Source of the DNA: Spongilla lacustris
Taxonomy: Eukaryota > Porifera > Demospongiae > Spongillida > Spongillidae
Assembly (NCBI GenBank): GCA_949361645.1
Contig: OX442437.1
Span: 4,799,668 to 4,863,667 of the forward strand
Direction: 5' to 3'
Length of the DNA stretch: 64,000 nucleotides
In this document: positions 40,537-53,032 of the stretch, piece by piece
How the letters are laid out: the number at the start of each line of letters is the position of its first letter
Position numbering within the stretch: the first letter of the stretch is position 1
The notes under the pieces: model-generated
Database searches by the model: none
The model's input: only the letters and a program-made list of their open reading frames with translations
Told to the model about the DNA's origin: nothing
Position numbers and translations under genes: made by a program

Positions 40537-43500
40537 ATGAACCCGACCATGGACGCCACACTTCTCCGTGGACTAGAGTCTGACCTTATTTTACAGAATA
40601 ACACGTCACCAAGTGGCTCATCATCCGAGCATGGAAGCAATTCCACGTGTCCCGAATACGGTGTAGCGATTGAAGACACTGGTCATCACATATCCAAACC
40701 CGAGAATGCTAGAAGCGATGGCGTACATATGCTCTCACAAGGTGAGAACGTTTTCATCGTTTGTCATCAAGCTGCGTGCACCTGGCTCCACAGCAGGCCT
40801 CGAGATACTCGGACATTGTAGCGATCTTGTTAGCACATCAACAGTCGTGTTTCGAGGGAATGCATGTTGTTCAAACAGCCTTCGCTCTATTACGCTTGGG
40901 GGGGGGGGGGGGGGGGGGGTATTGTTATTTCTTGCGAAGTGATCTGTCGACTACTGTAACAGGTACATTTCAGTGTTTGTCTTTGGGACTCGTTGAAATG
41001 AACTCGGACATTTAATACATGGAATTCGGTGTTCAGTGACCATGTCTGTTGTCTATCACTGTTCAAAGACCGTGATTATGCCCGTTGCTTAATATACACA
41101 TATCGTATGTTAAAGATAAACTGTATGGCCTTATCTGTTTCAGGTTGCTTCTCTACATTTTTGTTGTTGTTGTTGTTACCTTGCATGTGGGTGTGTGTAT
41201 CTGTGTCAGTAACAGGATTGCACAACACTCCACACATGCACACACAATGCCAGCCACCCGCTGGCTTGCAGTCATACACACACAGGCTATCCATTCATAT
41301 CATACCAGTATGCACATGCACTTGTGTAATGCGTGCTTACATACACACTCACCTGTGCACATCACACACATACATGTATCACAACACACACACACATACC
41401 TGCACATCACACATACACACATACCTGCACATCACACACACACACATACACACACACCTGCTCATCACACATACACACACCTGCACATCACACGCACATA
41501 CACACACCTGCACATCACACACGTACACACACCTGCTTATCACAACATGCACACATACACACACACCTGCATATCACAACACGCACACATACACACACAC
41601 CTGCTCATCACACACATACATGTACACACACATACACACACCTGCACATCACACACACACGCACATACACACTGTCATTCACTGCAATATTTAATGTGTA
41701 CAAATATGGCATGTGTGCTGCACAGGACTGTGTTCTGCTGATGGTGATATCCTGCGAGAGAATGGTGTTGTTGCGCATTGGCCAGCTGCCCAGAACACAT
41801 TGGAAACTGCAGGAGCTGGTGACACACGAAGTCCACTGGCAGAGTTATCTGTATGTACACACGTGTGTTATTCAGTGTGCGTGTTTACATGGGTGTGTGG
41901 GTATGGTGTGCATACTTAACTTATGTATGAGAATGTGAGCGTATATGTATGTGCGTGCGCGTTTTCATTTGAGAAGGCATCCAAGTATTATGCTTGGCCC
42001 AAGCCAGTGCAAATGAAAGCAAACTGACCCGAAGCATTGCCCCCATTTGCAGGTTGTAGAGACTCAGAAGCTGCAAACAGAGCAAGCTAACCTTTTAACC
42101 AAGGTAGGAAAATGTAACCAAGCTGTGAAGCTATGGCAACACTAGCTCATTGTAGTGAAGAGGACAGCTGATGGAGGGGGGAGGAGGGAGGGGAGGAGAG
42201 AGGCTTGCTGGCTGTGCAGTGTACCCACTCCCATTTGCTGTTGAAAGGAATTTTTTTTTTTCAAAGGCAGAGTCTGGGCACTTGCCCATGTGGGAGGGGT
42301 GTCATCTGTTTTTCTTTCATGTGTGCAAACATTGATCAGTTTGTCTGGTGCTTGAGTTGTAAGGCTTCCCATTGGCTGCTAGCCTTCCCTCCTCACATAT
42401 CACATATGAAGCCAAATGATCGTCACAATTACTTCCAACCTAATCTGCTAGTCCCCCTCTTCCTCCTCCCCTCCTCCTCTTCCTCCTCCCCTCCTCTCCT
42501 CCGCCTCCTCCTCCCTTCCCATCCATCTTCCCCTTCCCACCACTTATTAAGGCAACAGAGTGGCTAAGCAATTGTAGCCCATTAACTAAAGGAGGGTCAC
42601 ACTTGCTGTTGCAATTGTATGATCATAGCAACCCTTCTCCCCCTCTCTCTCTATCTCCTGTACCTCTCTCTAATCCTCTCCTTTCCTTCCCTCCCCTCAC
42701 CACTCCCTTTCCTTCCCTCCCCCTCCCTTTCCACTGCATTTCACTCCACTTCCCCCTCCCTAACTACCCCTTCTATCCTATCCTTTCAGCATGTTGATAT
42801 CTTAACACCTCTAAGCATTGCATCCTTGTGTGTCTGTCATTCTTCAAACACACTACATAAACTAACTTTACACACATACACTCACACACACATACACCCA
42901 TGCACACACACACAAATACACATGCACACACAAATACACACACACACACACACACACATACTCCTATATGTGCACACATACACTTTCCACAGCAGAAGCA
43001 ACTTCTAACTAAAACTGAAAGGGAAGCTATGAAATTGGAGAGGGAGAGAGCCAAGTTAGAGGGCAGGCTGAAGAGGGAGGCAGAGAAGCAGAGAAAGGAA
43101 CAAGAGCGGAAGGAGAAAAAGTTAGTCATGTGTAAGGATTCCTGTGGCATCATTGCATCTTCAAAGGTGCCATGTTAACTCAAGCATTACCACTTAGTAC
43201 GCTGCATTGTCCATTCCGGGTGTTCGCTTGCATACCACATGTTGGGGCCAATTTGTCACGCAAAGGGTTCCTACAACAAGTTTACAATTGGTCCTAATGT
43301 GTTGTGCACGGTTGCCATGGAGTGCAATATGCTTTGCAGTTTTGCGCTCAAAATTCCCCTGAGATTAGGCTTCAAATGGAGCCAACCCTTCTGAATGCCT
43401 CTTTTGTTGTCTTGGTTACATAATTAAATGATCTGCATATGTAGAGAGCTAATACCCACCACCCCCATCAAAGGATCTGCAGTTGTTAATTTGGCGGAAA

Positions 43501-45772
43501 GAATATCTGCTGTGTGCATGCTTACCCAGGCATGCATGGAAGGTTGAGTGGAGTGTGTAACATCTTTGCAACAACATATGGTGTCCATTGCATTCCAGAC
43601 TAGGCGGGGGGGGGGGGGGGGGTGTCAGCATTACACATAGTCATTAGATGTGCACTCTTTCTTTATTATGTTAAAATGTACTAGAAGTGAAGCATGCCAG
43701 CGAGTGTGTGGGAATACTGTAGAATGTATGTGTGTGTATGTGTGTGTGTATGTATGTGTATGTATGTGTGTGTGTATGTATGTGTGTGTATGTGTGTGTA
43801 TGTGTGTGTGTGTATGTGTGTGATCAATGTGTTCTTTGGAAACATAGGGAGGCAATGGAGAGGCGCGAGAGAGAGCGTGTGGAGAGGAAGGAGCAGGAAC
43901 GTGAGCAAAAGGAACGGAAGGAGGCTGAGCGTAAGAGGAAGGAGGAGGAGAAAGAGGCGGAGAAAAGGTAACCTTTTAGGCTTAGCTTGCCTCCTAGTGC
44001 ATTGGTGGGAGATATTTTGTGATGTAGGTTATGGTGTGTTGAGTGGCTTTAAAAAAAAAAATCTTTGTCAGCCTCAAGGTGGAGATGAGGAGGCAGCAGG
44101 AAATTGAAAAGGAAAAGGCCAATGAAGAGAAGTTACGTAAGCAGCAGATAGCTAAAGAGAGGTTTCTGGGCTTCTTCAAGAAAGTGGATGCAACACCTCT
44201 CAAGGTAAATGGTCATCCTTTGAAGTAAAAAGTTGCTCCCTCTAAATTAAATTCCTCAATCCCTTTTAAAAATAAATAAATTAAAACTCCTTTTAATGCC
44301 CTCCCTCTGTGAGGATCGCTGAGCTCCCCTTCTACAGTAAAGTCTTCATCATGACAAGTACTGATAGCTTCATTAGTCTAGGGGTGATGTTGTATCATTG
44401 GTCTACATGTGTGCATTCCTTTGTGTGTTCCATCTTGTGAGAACCCGTGGACATACCATACATGTCTTGGCCATAGGTATTGTTGAGTCTCCACGCAAGC
44501 ACCCTATTGTTGCAAAGATTGTTGTAGTCATAATTCATGTTTAGTTGACAGCTGGGTAGGAATTTCGACGCATTCGAAGTTCTCGTATTGTCCATATGCC
44601 AGTGCCCTTTGAACTTAGTGTAGTGGGATTGCCTGAAGGGGAGGGGGGGAGGGGCCATCCACTGAAGGTTATGAGTGACGTATGTTGTGTGTGGAAGGGG
44701 GAGAACCATTTTTAACCAGCCTTTCACTTAGTGAGTTGTTTCTGATTTTTGGTCAGGACAAGAGTTGTGTTGTTGTTCCTGGTAACAAAAAGTGGTATTG
44801 TGCGATTTCTGTATAGGTTTTCAACTGTGCACACAGCCTAAATACACTATACTGTTGCCTCCAATGAGCACAATGACTTTGCAAAGTGCCACGTTGTCGT
44901 GTGTTCATAGTGGCAGGAAATGTTGTAACCCCATGGGACAACCTTGGGCTGTTTGCTGGCACATTTGGATACCTCTCCACCCCATGTTCCACCACAACAA
45001 CTCCAATCAACTGCTGCTTAATGGGGTGTCACCTCTGTTGTGCAGTTGGGTGGCTTTGAGGTTTCCTTTCCCTTTTGGGGGACATGGTTCTGTTGAACTG
45101 TGTGTGGCTGCACTGTTTGGGTCCATCTGCCTGGAGTTATGGTGAAGTCCTACCCCCCTCCCCCCCCCCCCCCCCCTTCACCAGTTGGTTCAGATGTACA
45201 TGTGTAGTTTTCAGAGGTTGTGCCACATAAAATGGCTTGTATGTCATAGACCACTGGCCCAGCTTTCCCTCTGCCCCTCCCCTTATATTTCTTCACTTAG
45301 TAACCATTGTGGTGTCTCCACTCTTCCCCCCACACACTTCATTCTGTGCACAAGATAACAATGAACCACTGAAGCCAGATCAGTGTGCATAGCTAGCCAC
45401 AACTGGCACTTAATAGGTTGCAATTGAGGAGGGGAGAGGGGTGAATAGAGAGGGATATGTGGGAGGTGTGTGAGGGAGGAGTTTGGAGGAGGGAGAGGAG
45501 GTAAGGTGTAAAGGTATACAGAAGGCATCAAGGTAATGAAGCTTCGTTTAAGAGTTGCTCATGCAAGAGGGCATGGGCCTAGGAGGTCATGTGATGTGGC
45601 CTAGGGGGTCATGTGATGCTGCCTAGGGGGTCATGTGATGTGGCTTAGGTGTCAATGGGAAAGGTGATGGTGTCAATGGATGGCTGCTTGCACTTGTTGA
45701 CCTTGCTACTACTGTTGAAGAGGTTGAACATTTTTGTTTGATACACACCATAAGTTACACATCACCTCTAAT

Positions 45773-45809
<37 letters not shown>

Positions 45810-47214
45810 AATCTTCTGCACAGTTCACACTCTTCACTCCTTTCATGGCCAAACCAAACATGGTCCTAGCCAAACCACCAAGGCCACCTCTGGAGGACAC
45901 ACTCACCTTTGACACGCTCCACCACTCCCAAAGCTTCCCCAGTGACTACCTCAGTAGATGCAAACTGAATCGGAGGGCGTCGCCTTCTATTGTGACCTCC
46001 GCTCCAGCAGACGATGTGGTCATCATTTCCCCGCCCCCTGGGGGGGCCGAGGGATCGGCTGTGCAGAAGCGCAAGTACAAGCTCCTTCAGTTCCATGACA
46101 ACTACCGACCTGCCTACTACGGCACCTGGTCATCTAGCAGTGCTGCCATCTCCTCCAGGAACCCATTCAAGATGGATAAGGTGAGTTAAAGGCCATGTGT
46201 CTGTTATGTAAGCAGAACTGGTGCTCGCTGCCACACTGCACGTGTAATGGGGAGGGGGCGTGGCTACTGCTGGCTGTCCTTTCTATTGTCCTGCCACATG
46301 CACATGCACATACACTCCTCACATATGCACACACACCTCACATGCACACACACACCTCACATACACACACCTCACATGCACACACATCTCACATGCACAC
46401 ACACCTCACATGCACACACACCTCACATGCACACACACACCTCACATGCACACACACCTCACATGCACACACTCCTCACATGCACACACACTCCTCACAT
46501 GCACACACTCCTCACATGCACACACTCCTCACATGCACACACTCCTCAGGAGGTGCTGAACTATGATGTGGATAGTGATGAGGAGTGGGAGGAGGAGGAG
46601 CCTGGGGAAGATATCTCCCACAGTGAGGTAATGCAGGGTGGCAGGAAGGTTGTCTGGGCAACAGGCAATCTTTTGATACTTGGAGGTTAGGGTTAGGATC
46701 ATTGATTGTTTGTTTTTTGAGGGTGCAAGGGATTATACCTGGTGAGGTGGGAGGTGATATGGTGTTGACTGAGGGGGGAGGGGGGGAGAGGAAGGTGGTG
46801 TAAGTAAAGAACACACTCTTGTTGGGGGGGGGGGGGGGTCAGGTGATGCCCTGGGAGGTCAGGTGATGCCCTGTAACACCACACCCTCAGAATGAACAGG
46901 ACAAGATGGAGAGTGGAGATGATGAAGAGGGCGACAATGATGGCTTCTTTGTGCCCCACGGATACCTCTCGGAAGGGGAGGGGCAGTCAAGCGGGGAGGA
47001 GGAGGGCAACGCTGAAGAGATGAACGATGGGGCGGTGTGCTCTGCAAATGTGGGTCTGTTCTGAGGGACACTGAATGCTCGTTTCTAATTTAGTGGATTC
47101 TACACCGCACCACACATCACACACGATGTCTTCTGTGCACACAACACACTACACCACACACATGTATGCAAACACATTCATGCACACGAATCGCAAATAT
47201 ACTCACATGTGTCA

Positions 47215-47258
<44 letters not shown>

Positions 47259-47585
47259 CCTGACCCCCAGCAGGACAAGCACAGACAGAGACAGCTGGCC
47301 AAGGCCAGAGCTTGGGAAGCCAAGTGTGCAAACACTTGCCAGCCCATAAAGCCATTGAAGGTCGGATGTCTCTGGTTGGATGCCACACTGCCTTCCTCAG
47401 AGCAGATAGTGCTGTCCCGCGAAGAGCAGCTGCTGAGGCAGTTCACTGCCATCGCCCTGACAGAGGTACCCATCTCCGTGGAAACGGCAGTTGCTATACA
47501 CACAAAGGGCGAAGGTGAGGTCATGACCTTAGTGACCTCACCTGTACACCATCTTATGCGTTTGGTGACCTTTGTGTATCCCTTC

Positions 47586-47654
<69 letters not shown>

Positions 47655-47900
47655 CAAACATGTGTACATATATGGCTTCATACTGGTATTACATATAATT
47701 TACAAGTTGAGACATGTCTTCAGGTTTCCCTATTCTTGATAACTACTATGTGTGTGTGTCTGTAGGTATACATTCTATGTGTGTGCATGTATGTGACGTT
47801 TCTGATTACAACTCTTACTTCCTCCAGTTACATGTATGTAGTTGGAGGTACTTCTGTGCCTATGTGTGTGTGTGTGGGTGTGTGTATGTCTGTGTGCTTG

Positions 47901-47957
<57 letters not shown>

Positions 47958-49007
47958 TGTGTGTGTGTGCTTATAGCCCGGACATTTTATTAACATGGCT
48001 TGCTTGTAGCAGTTAGATGACTGGTCCCTGCTGCATAGCATCAGCCTGTAGACCAATGGCGTTTTCACATGGTAATTAGCAAATCATTTATTAACTGCAC
48101 ATGTAAACTCGACACTAGAATGGAAGCTCGATTAATGCATGTCAACAAGACGCAAACAAGCGTGAGTGCATATCCTTTGCAGATGATGGAGTGCTTCCCT
48201 TCATGGGGGCTAAGGAATGCTTCCCTTCATGGGGGCTAAGGAATGCTTCCCTTCATGGGGGCGAAGGAATGCTTCCCTTCATGGGGGCTAAGGGTGCTTC
48301 CCTTCATGGGGGCTAAGGAATGCTTCCTTTTTTTTTTTGAAGTTTTTAAAAGAAATTGTGGTTGAGCATTGCTCCTGAAGTGAGGGGCAATGCCAAAGCT
48401 GGGCATGTGTTGTGGGGCTGTGGTAAGTCCACCTGGGGCTGGGTACCCCTTGTATCCTTTCTTGGCCCTGCACTTGTGGGTTTGTTTTTTTTTTTGGCCA
48501 CCTATTGATGTGGTTCAGGTGCTGGCCATAAAACCCTAACTTGAGCTGGTGTGGTTCTTAAGTAGGAGGAGATTACTGGGGGAGATTACTGCCTGCATCC
48601 TCCTCCTCCTTGGTCCTCTGAGGTGCTAGCTTTGCTGCAGGTGTTAAGGACGTATCTATTGAATTAGTAGGTGTTTAGTTTAGGGCACTTGTAAGGAAAG
48701 TCTAAATACTTGTACAAAGCACATCTGTACTGTTGGGTGTGTGTGCACACAGAAAGGTTTGAGTGGGGGGCGGAAAAGTGGTGTGTTTTGGCACAGGCAG
48801 TGGGTGAATATCAATACCTTGTAATTACATTTTGGTAGGGCAGTCAAAAGGGTGTTAGCAGGCTAGTCTGGTTGGCATGTTTGTCAGCTGCCATGTCTCT
48901 GCAGGCTCCACCCCCACCTGCAGGCTCCACCCCCACCTGCAGGCTCCACCCCAACCTGCAGGCCTCTCTTTTCCCTGCCTATGCCTATGTGTACAGTAGC
49001 TTCCCTC

Positions 49008-49060
<53 letters not shown>

Positions 49061-51372
49061 CCAACCACATAGCTGCTCCCTTATGCTCTACTTGCTTCTT
49101 TGTCCTCTTCCCTTCCCTTCCCTTCCCACTGCCTCTACTGCTGCTAGCCCCTCTGGTTCCCATTGCGTTGTTCCTCCATCATGTTCCACCCATTGTCCCC
49201 CCCACCCCACCACCCCACCACCCCACCACCACCTTGTTCCTTGGGGGCTGATTGGCAGGGGGAAGGAGGGAGGGTGTAAGTAAGGAGGGAGGGTGGATGG
49301 AAGTAAGGAGGAGGGAGGGTGGGTACAAGGAGGGAGGGTAGGTACAAGGAGGGAGGGTGGGTACAAGGAGGGAGGGTGGGGACAAGGAGGGAGGATGGGG
49401 ACAAGGAGGGAGGATGGGGACAAGGAGGGAGGATGGAAGTAAGGAGGAGGGAGGGTGGGTACAAGGAGGGAGGGTAGGTACAAGGAGGGAGGGTGGGTAC
49501 AAGGAGGGAGGGTGGGGACAAGGAGGGAGGATGGGGACAAGGAGGGAGGATGGGGACAAGGAGGGAGGATGTGAGTAGGAGGGAGGGTGGCTGGCAGTGG
49601 CAGGAGGAGACAGGGTGGAAGGATGTTGGTCAGCAAATAAGGCTAGAAATTGAGCAGTTAGTAGTCCTTTTAAGGAATTGCCCTGCTGTGCTGTGCCATT
49701 TTGTTGTAGATTAGATATTACTTTGAAGTTTGATTGGATGATTGATTGCCCATAGAGTCCAAGGCAATCTACAGCTTGCCAGCCACCTGGTTGTCCTTGA
49801 TACCACCCAGCAAGTTATTATGGTAGAACATAAGCTTAGTTATTGTGGTAGAACATAAGCTTAGTTATTGTGGTTGAACATAAGCTTAGTTATTGTGGTT
49901 GAACATAAGCTTAGTTATTGTGGTAGAACATAAGCATGGTGCATACCAATAGTGTGATCCATTCCTCTGCTATGTTCAAAGTATCTATCCTAATTCAAGA
50001 TAACTTTCTATGCTTGCAAGCCTCTTATATGGGTTCAATTTTTATCTGTTTCAATGAACATAGGCTCTCATCTCCATAACAAAATTTGAGGATATTTTCA
50101 GCTCTCTGATGTATCCAGAACTCTTTTTGTGTAGTAGCCTGCTGTGTTGTGATGGGTTAGCCACCTTTGTATAGCCTGCTGTGTTGTGATGAGCTAGCCA
50201 CCTTTGTGTATAGCCTGTTCCTTGTTTCCTTTACATGTATGATTAATGTGTAGTTAAGGACCACCCACTCTTCTCTTGACAGAGACAACACCCAACGTCC
50301 ACAGTGGTGAGAGAAGGGCGGTGCCGGAGGAAGGTAATGTTACCATGACTACGTTGATTAGCAGTGGGTGCATACCAGAGTCCATTTTGCGCTGTGTTCT
50401 GTCTATTGTGTCGCCTTGTAATTGATAGGTTTAGTGAAGGTTTTCATTTACGACAGTCTGTAAAGTACATGTACACACTGTAATAATGGTTAAAACACCT
50501 GAAATCAAAACATTGAGCTATTTGGTCGCACGCCGAGAATATGTGCTTTTTGTTTTGCAGCTATGCCCGACCTCATCGCTCTGGTGCACAGGAGCTCCAT
50601 GGGCCTCAGCCGCCTTAACTCCACCTTCCGTGTGCACTGGGCCACCAAGCTATCCCACGGTGCCCAGGCCAACTCCAACGCTGGCAGGCCTCCCGACGTT
50701 GCCAGGACGCCAGACAGTAATTCCGTCGAGGAAGCCTCAGGTATATCAAAGCGTCAGCTGACCATGAAGATCAGCAACATGGCAGTGAAGGAGCTGAGGG
50801 CTCCCTCCACCAAGCCACTGTGGTACGTCCACGACTCTGTATTCAAACAGTACAACTTGGATCCGCAAAAGATCACTTCGCTTGTTCCCCTTCAACCGGA
50901 CGTGACACCCGTCATGTCCCCCGACACACCTCAAAGCTGCAAGCGGCTTCCCAAGAGGGCGTCCATTGGTACCCCAACCATTCGCGACCTCTGGAATAAG
51001 CCTCGCTCGGGCAGTAGGACCTGTAGCCACGCCTTGCTCCAGGAAGAGGACCCGCCCCTCCCCAAGCGACCACACGTGGAAGAGCATGATGTCATAATGA
51101 TTGATGAGTCCCCTCCCACTGTGGGGGGCGGCGGTCCACCGCTACCTGACATTACTAATACCGTTGCTGGGGGAGTGGCCAGTCTCCAGGTGTGTGCCAC
51201 GGCCATGTTGGAGCGCTATGGCCTTCTGCAACAGGATTTGGTGCAAAGGGCAGGAACTCTGTCGTCTGGTCCCCAGGAATCAGTGGTGGGGTTGACGGAA
51301 GGCTGTACGGCACAGGGGGCATCACTTGAAGCAGAGGGCGGAACTCCTGAGCTGGGTGTGACCCGACTTTGA
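40537..51372 (+). CDS. CHAF1A: Chromatin assembly factor 1 large subunit (CAF-1 p150), 12 exons, 824 aa
   Basis: This subunit deposits H3-H4 behind replication forks with the p60 and p48 partners. Exons: 40537-40741, 41726-41850, 42053-42103, 42993-43120, 43848-43967, 44072-44204, 45809-46180, 46550-46627, 46891-47034, 47259-47514, 50283-50333, 50561-51372; all phases agree (2475 bp). Residues about 128-245 form the charged Lys/Glu/Arg (KER) helix ending RFLGFFKKVD, like the human RFFQKP. Then come KYKLLQFHDNYRPAYYGTW, the acidic domain NYDVDSDEEWEEEEPGE and DGFFVPHGYLSE, KVGCLWLD, and the C-terminal helical region with PLWYVHDSVFKQYNLD, matching human WYVHPQVL. In exon 9 an alternative in-frame donor at 47049 would add five codons. 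The N-terminal exons are weakly conserved and rest on phase and open frame. An NRF1-type site lies just upstream. Confidence 0.94.
40895..40918 (+). repeat. G-run in CHAF1A intron 1
   Basis: About 22 consecutive G. Such runs are error-prone in assembly; here it is intronic and harmless to the gene model. Confidence 0.9.
41225..41690 (+). repeat. CA-rich minisatellite in CHAF1A intron 1
   Basis: Irregular units of the type CACACCTGCACATCACACATA occupy the last part of the intron and end about 35 bp before exon 2. Confidence 0.9.
42104..42992 (+). other. CHAF1A intron 3
   Basis: It contains a pyrimidine-rich tract at 42450-42770 and CA repeats at 42875-42960 running up to the exon 4 acceptor. 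No other feature is seen. Confidence 0.6.
45581..45650 (+). repeat. Short tandem repeat in CHAF1A intron 6
   Basis: Three units of about 27 bp, GGGGGTCATGTGATGTGGCC-like. The same intron ends in (CA)n at 45774-45806, directly joined to the exon 7 acceptor CAG. Confidence 0.8.
46300..46549 (+). repeat. CTCACATGCACACA minisatellite ending at the CHAF1A exon 8 acceptor
   Basis: About fifteen units of 14-18 bp, the last five reading CACACTCCTCACATG. The array stops at CTCCTCAG, the acceptor, which differs from the unit only where ACATG becomes AG plus exon. Confidence 0.9.
47219..47258 (+). repeat. CA microsatellite joined to the CHAF1A exon 10 acceptor
   Basis: (CA)n runs straight into CACAG and the exon beginning CCTGACCCC. 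The acceptor lacks an ordinary pyrimidine tract. Confidence 0.95.
47588..47968 (+). repeat. GA and TG microsatellites in CHAF1A intron 10
   Basis: (GA)n lies at 47588-47652 and (TG)n at 47905-47968, with ordinary intron between. Confidence 0.95.
48186..48330 (+). repeat. 26-bp minisatellite in CHAF1A intron 10
   Basis: Five to six units of GAATGCTTCCCTTCATGGGG plus GCTAAG. A 20-bp CTGCAGGCTCCACCCCCACC repeat (three units) follows at 48899-48962 and a TG run at 49012-49057. Confidence 0.9.
49260..49575 (+). repeat. G-rich minisatellite in CHAF1A intron 10
   Basis: About twenty units of 15-17 bp such as ACAAGGAGGGAGGGTGG, with a higher-order block of about 135 bp repeated twice (49300-49430 and 49440-49565). 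Its G-run spacing would suit G-quadruplex formation. Confidence 0.9.
49812..49935 (+). repeat. 25-bp minisatellite in CHAF1A intron 10
   Basis: Five units of TTATTGTGGTAGAACATAAG plus CTTAG. Further on, 50142-50215 holds two copies of a TAGCCTGCTGTGTTGTGATG unit. Confidence 0.9.
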
Positions 51373-53032
51373 ACATGCCATGCTGCGGGGGGCGTGTCCA
51401 TGTTTTGAAGATTTCGTTTTCTTGTTCACTGATTGTAAGCATATGCAGTGATGGAGATGTAAGGGGTGAGGAGGAGAGGAAGGAGGGGAAAGGGTTTGGG
51501 AGGGATGTTAGGGGCGAGGGAATGTGTAAAGAAGTATGCAGTAATTGATTGCATGCTACAGCTAAGTAAGGTGATAGTGTTACTTTCGCGCGCTGTCGTC
51601 AAGGGGCCTGCCATCTGGTAGCAGATAACCTGAAATCCCGCAGAGGTGTCTGACATACATGTGATTTGGTTATGCACATAGAAACCACATACATGTAAAC
51701 ATATGCTGGTATATATCTTCAAAGACATTCTGACGTGTAACGGTGTGGATACGCCTGACAGCGCGTGACCTATGGTCGCATTATTACTGCCCACCGCTTC
51801 AAACAACCAGCATTACGCCTCGGTCCTGTGAAGTATTGTGTACGACGGAGGCCTATCTGAAGTGACAGTTGACAAGCGCCATGTATATGTCAAGAACTTA
51901 GAAGCATATATAGAAACGCTTGGCATGAATTTTTGAGTATTACCAAATAGCGCATTGCTCACAGATTACATAAGTGCATGCGTAGTGATGTCACTGCATG
52001 GATGTCTGATTGGATTTTAAGGCTGTTAATCTCTAATAAATGCATGCTCCGGCCACACAAATATATAGAAAGCGCTTTAAAAAAAATCTGACTTAGCATA
52101 CTATTCATCGTATAATAATTGATGTGTAAACACAATCAAATGAACGGCTTTTGTTGTTGTTGTTGTTGTTATAGTTGGTTTTGTTTATTTTTTATTTATT
52201 GTTGTTGTTGCCCTGTTACTCCTTAACAGTGCAAGGTAAGACATCGAAATTTATTTATAGGTACACATACTGTTTCATGGCCAAAAAAAAAACTGGCCAG
52301 CCACTGTTTACCTGATGGTGTTGCTTTGCTTTGCTTTGGGATTGCATGATGAGCACTGCTTTAAGAGATAAATTTAAAAAGTGCCCAGCTGCGTTCCCCA
52401 GCACTGTAAAGTAGATTTAAAATCTGATGTAGTTGATACTTTGAATAACCATAAGTGCAATTATGTGCTACACTTATTTGAGTGGACCTGATGCAGACAT
52501 AAAGAAATGTACCTGACTTACAATGTAGTACACCAATTTTATGCCTCATGCACATTGGCCCACTTGACATAGGTAAATTTTTCTTCACTGGCACCAGTGA
52601 GTTGTTGGATGACTATTATGACATAACTTACGTGAGGGTGTGGCTACGTTACTGCATGGACAAAGTATGGCAAACGTCACATTCTCCATCGTGTCAAAAT
52701 CTTGATTGAAAGAGCCCTCACAATTCAAGACTTGAGTACATTGACTTTTGAAATGTCAGTTTCAACTTCTATTGGTGCAGACTCAGAAGAGCATTCTTTT
52801 TCTTTGATTACTGAGTTGTAAACAATGTGTTAGGGTACCAAAACAAAGCCATACAGTATTTTCTTTATGTTGCCATATTTTATTAATACCTTACTCTAAC
52901 CATCATAAGAAGGTTCAATATTACAAAATTCAACAACAAATATAATTACATATATTATAATATTATTATTATATATAATTATTATATATAAAGATCAACG
53001 TTAATACATACACCTATATGTACATAAAGTCT
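51373..53032. other. CHAF1A 3' region and gap before the retrotransposon
   Basis: No gene is seen. AATAAA at 52035-52040 is a plausible CHAF1A poly(A) signal. A TTG-repeat lies at 52152-52175. From 52925 the sequence becomes A/T-only repeats that abut the 3' end of the retrotransposon. Confidence 0.5.
52035..52040 (+). terminator. Candidate poly(A) signal of CHAF1A
   Basis: AATAAA about 665 bp after the stop codon, the first plausible hexamer seen on this strand. Confidence 0.3.
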
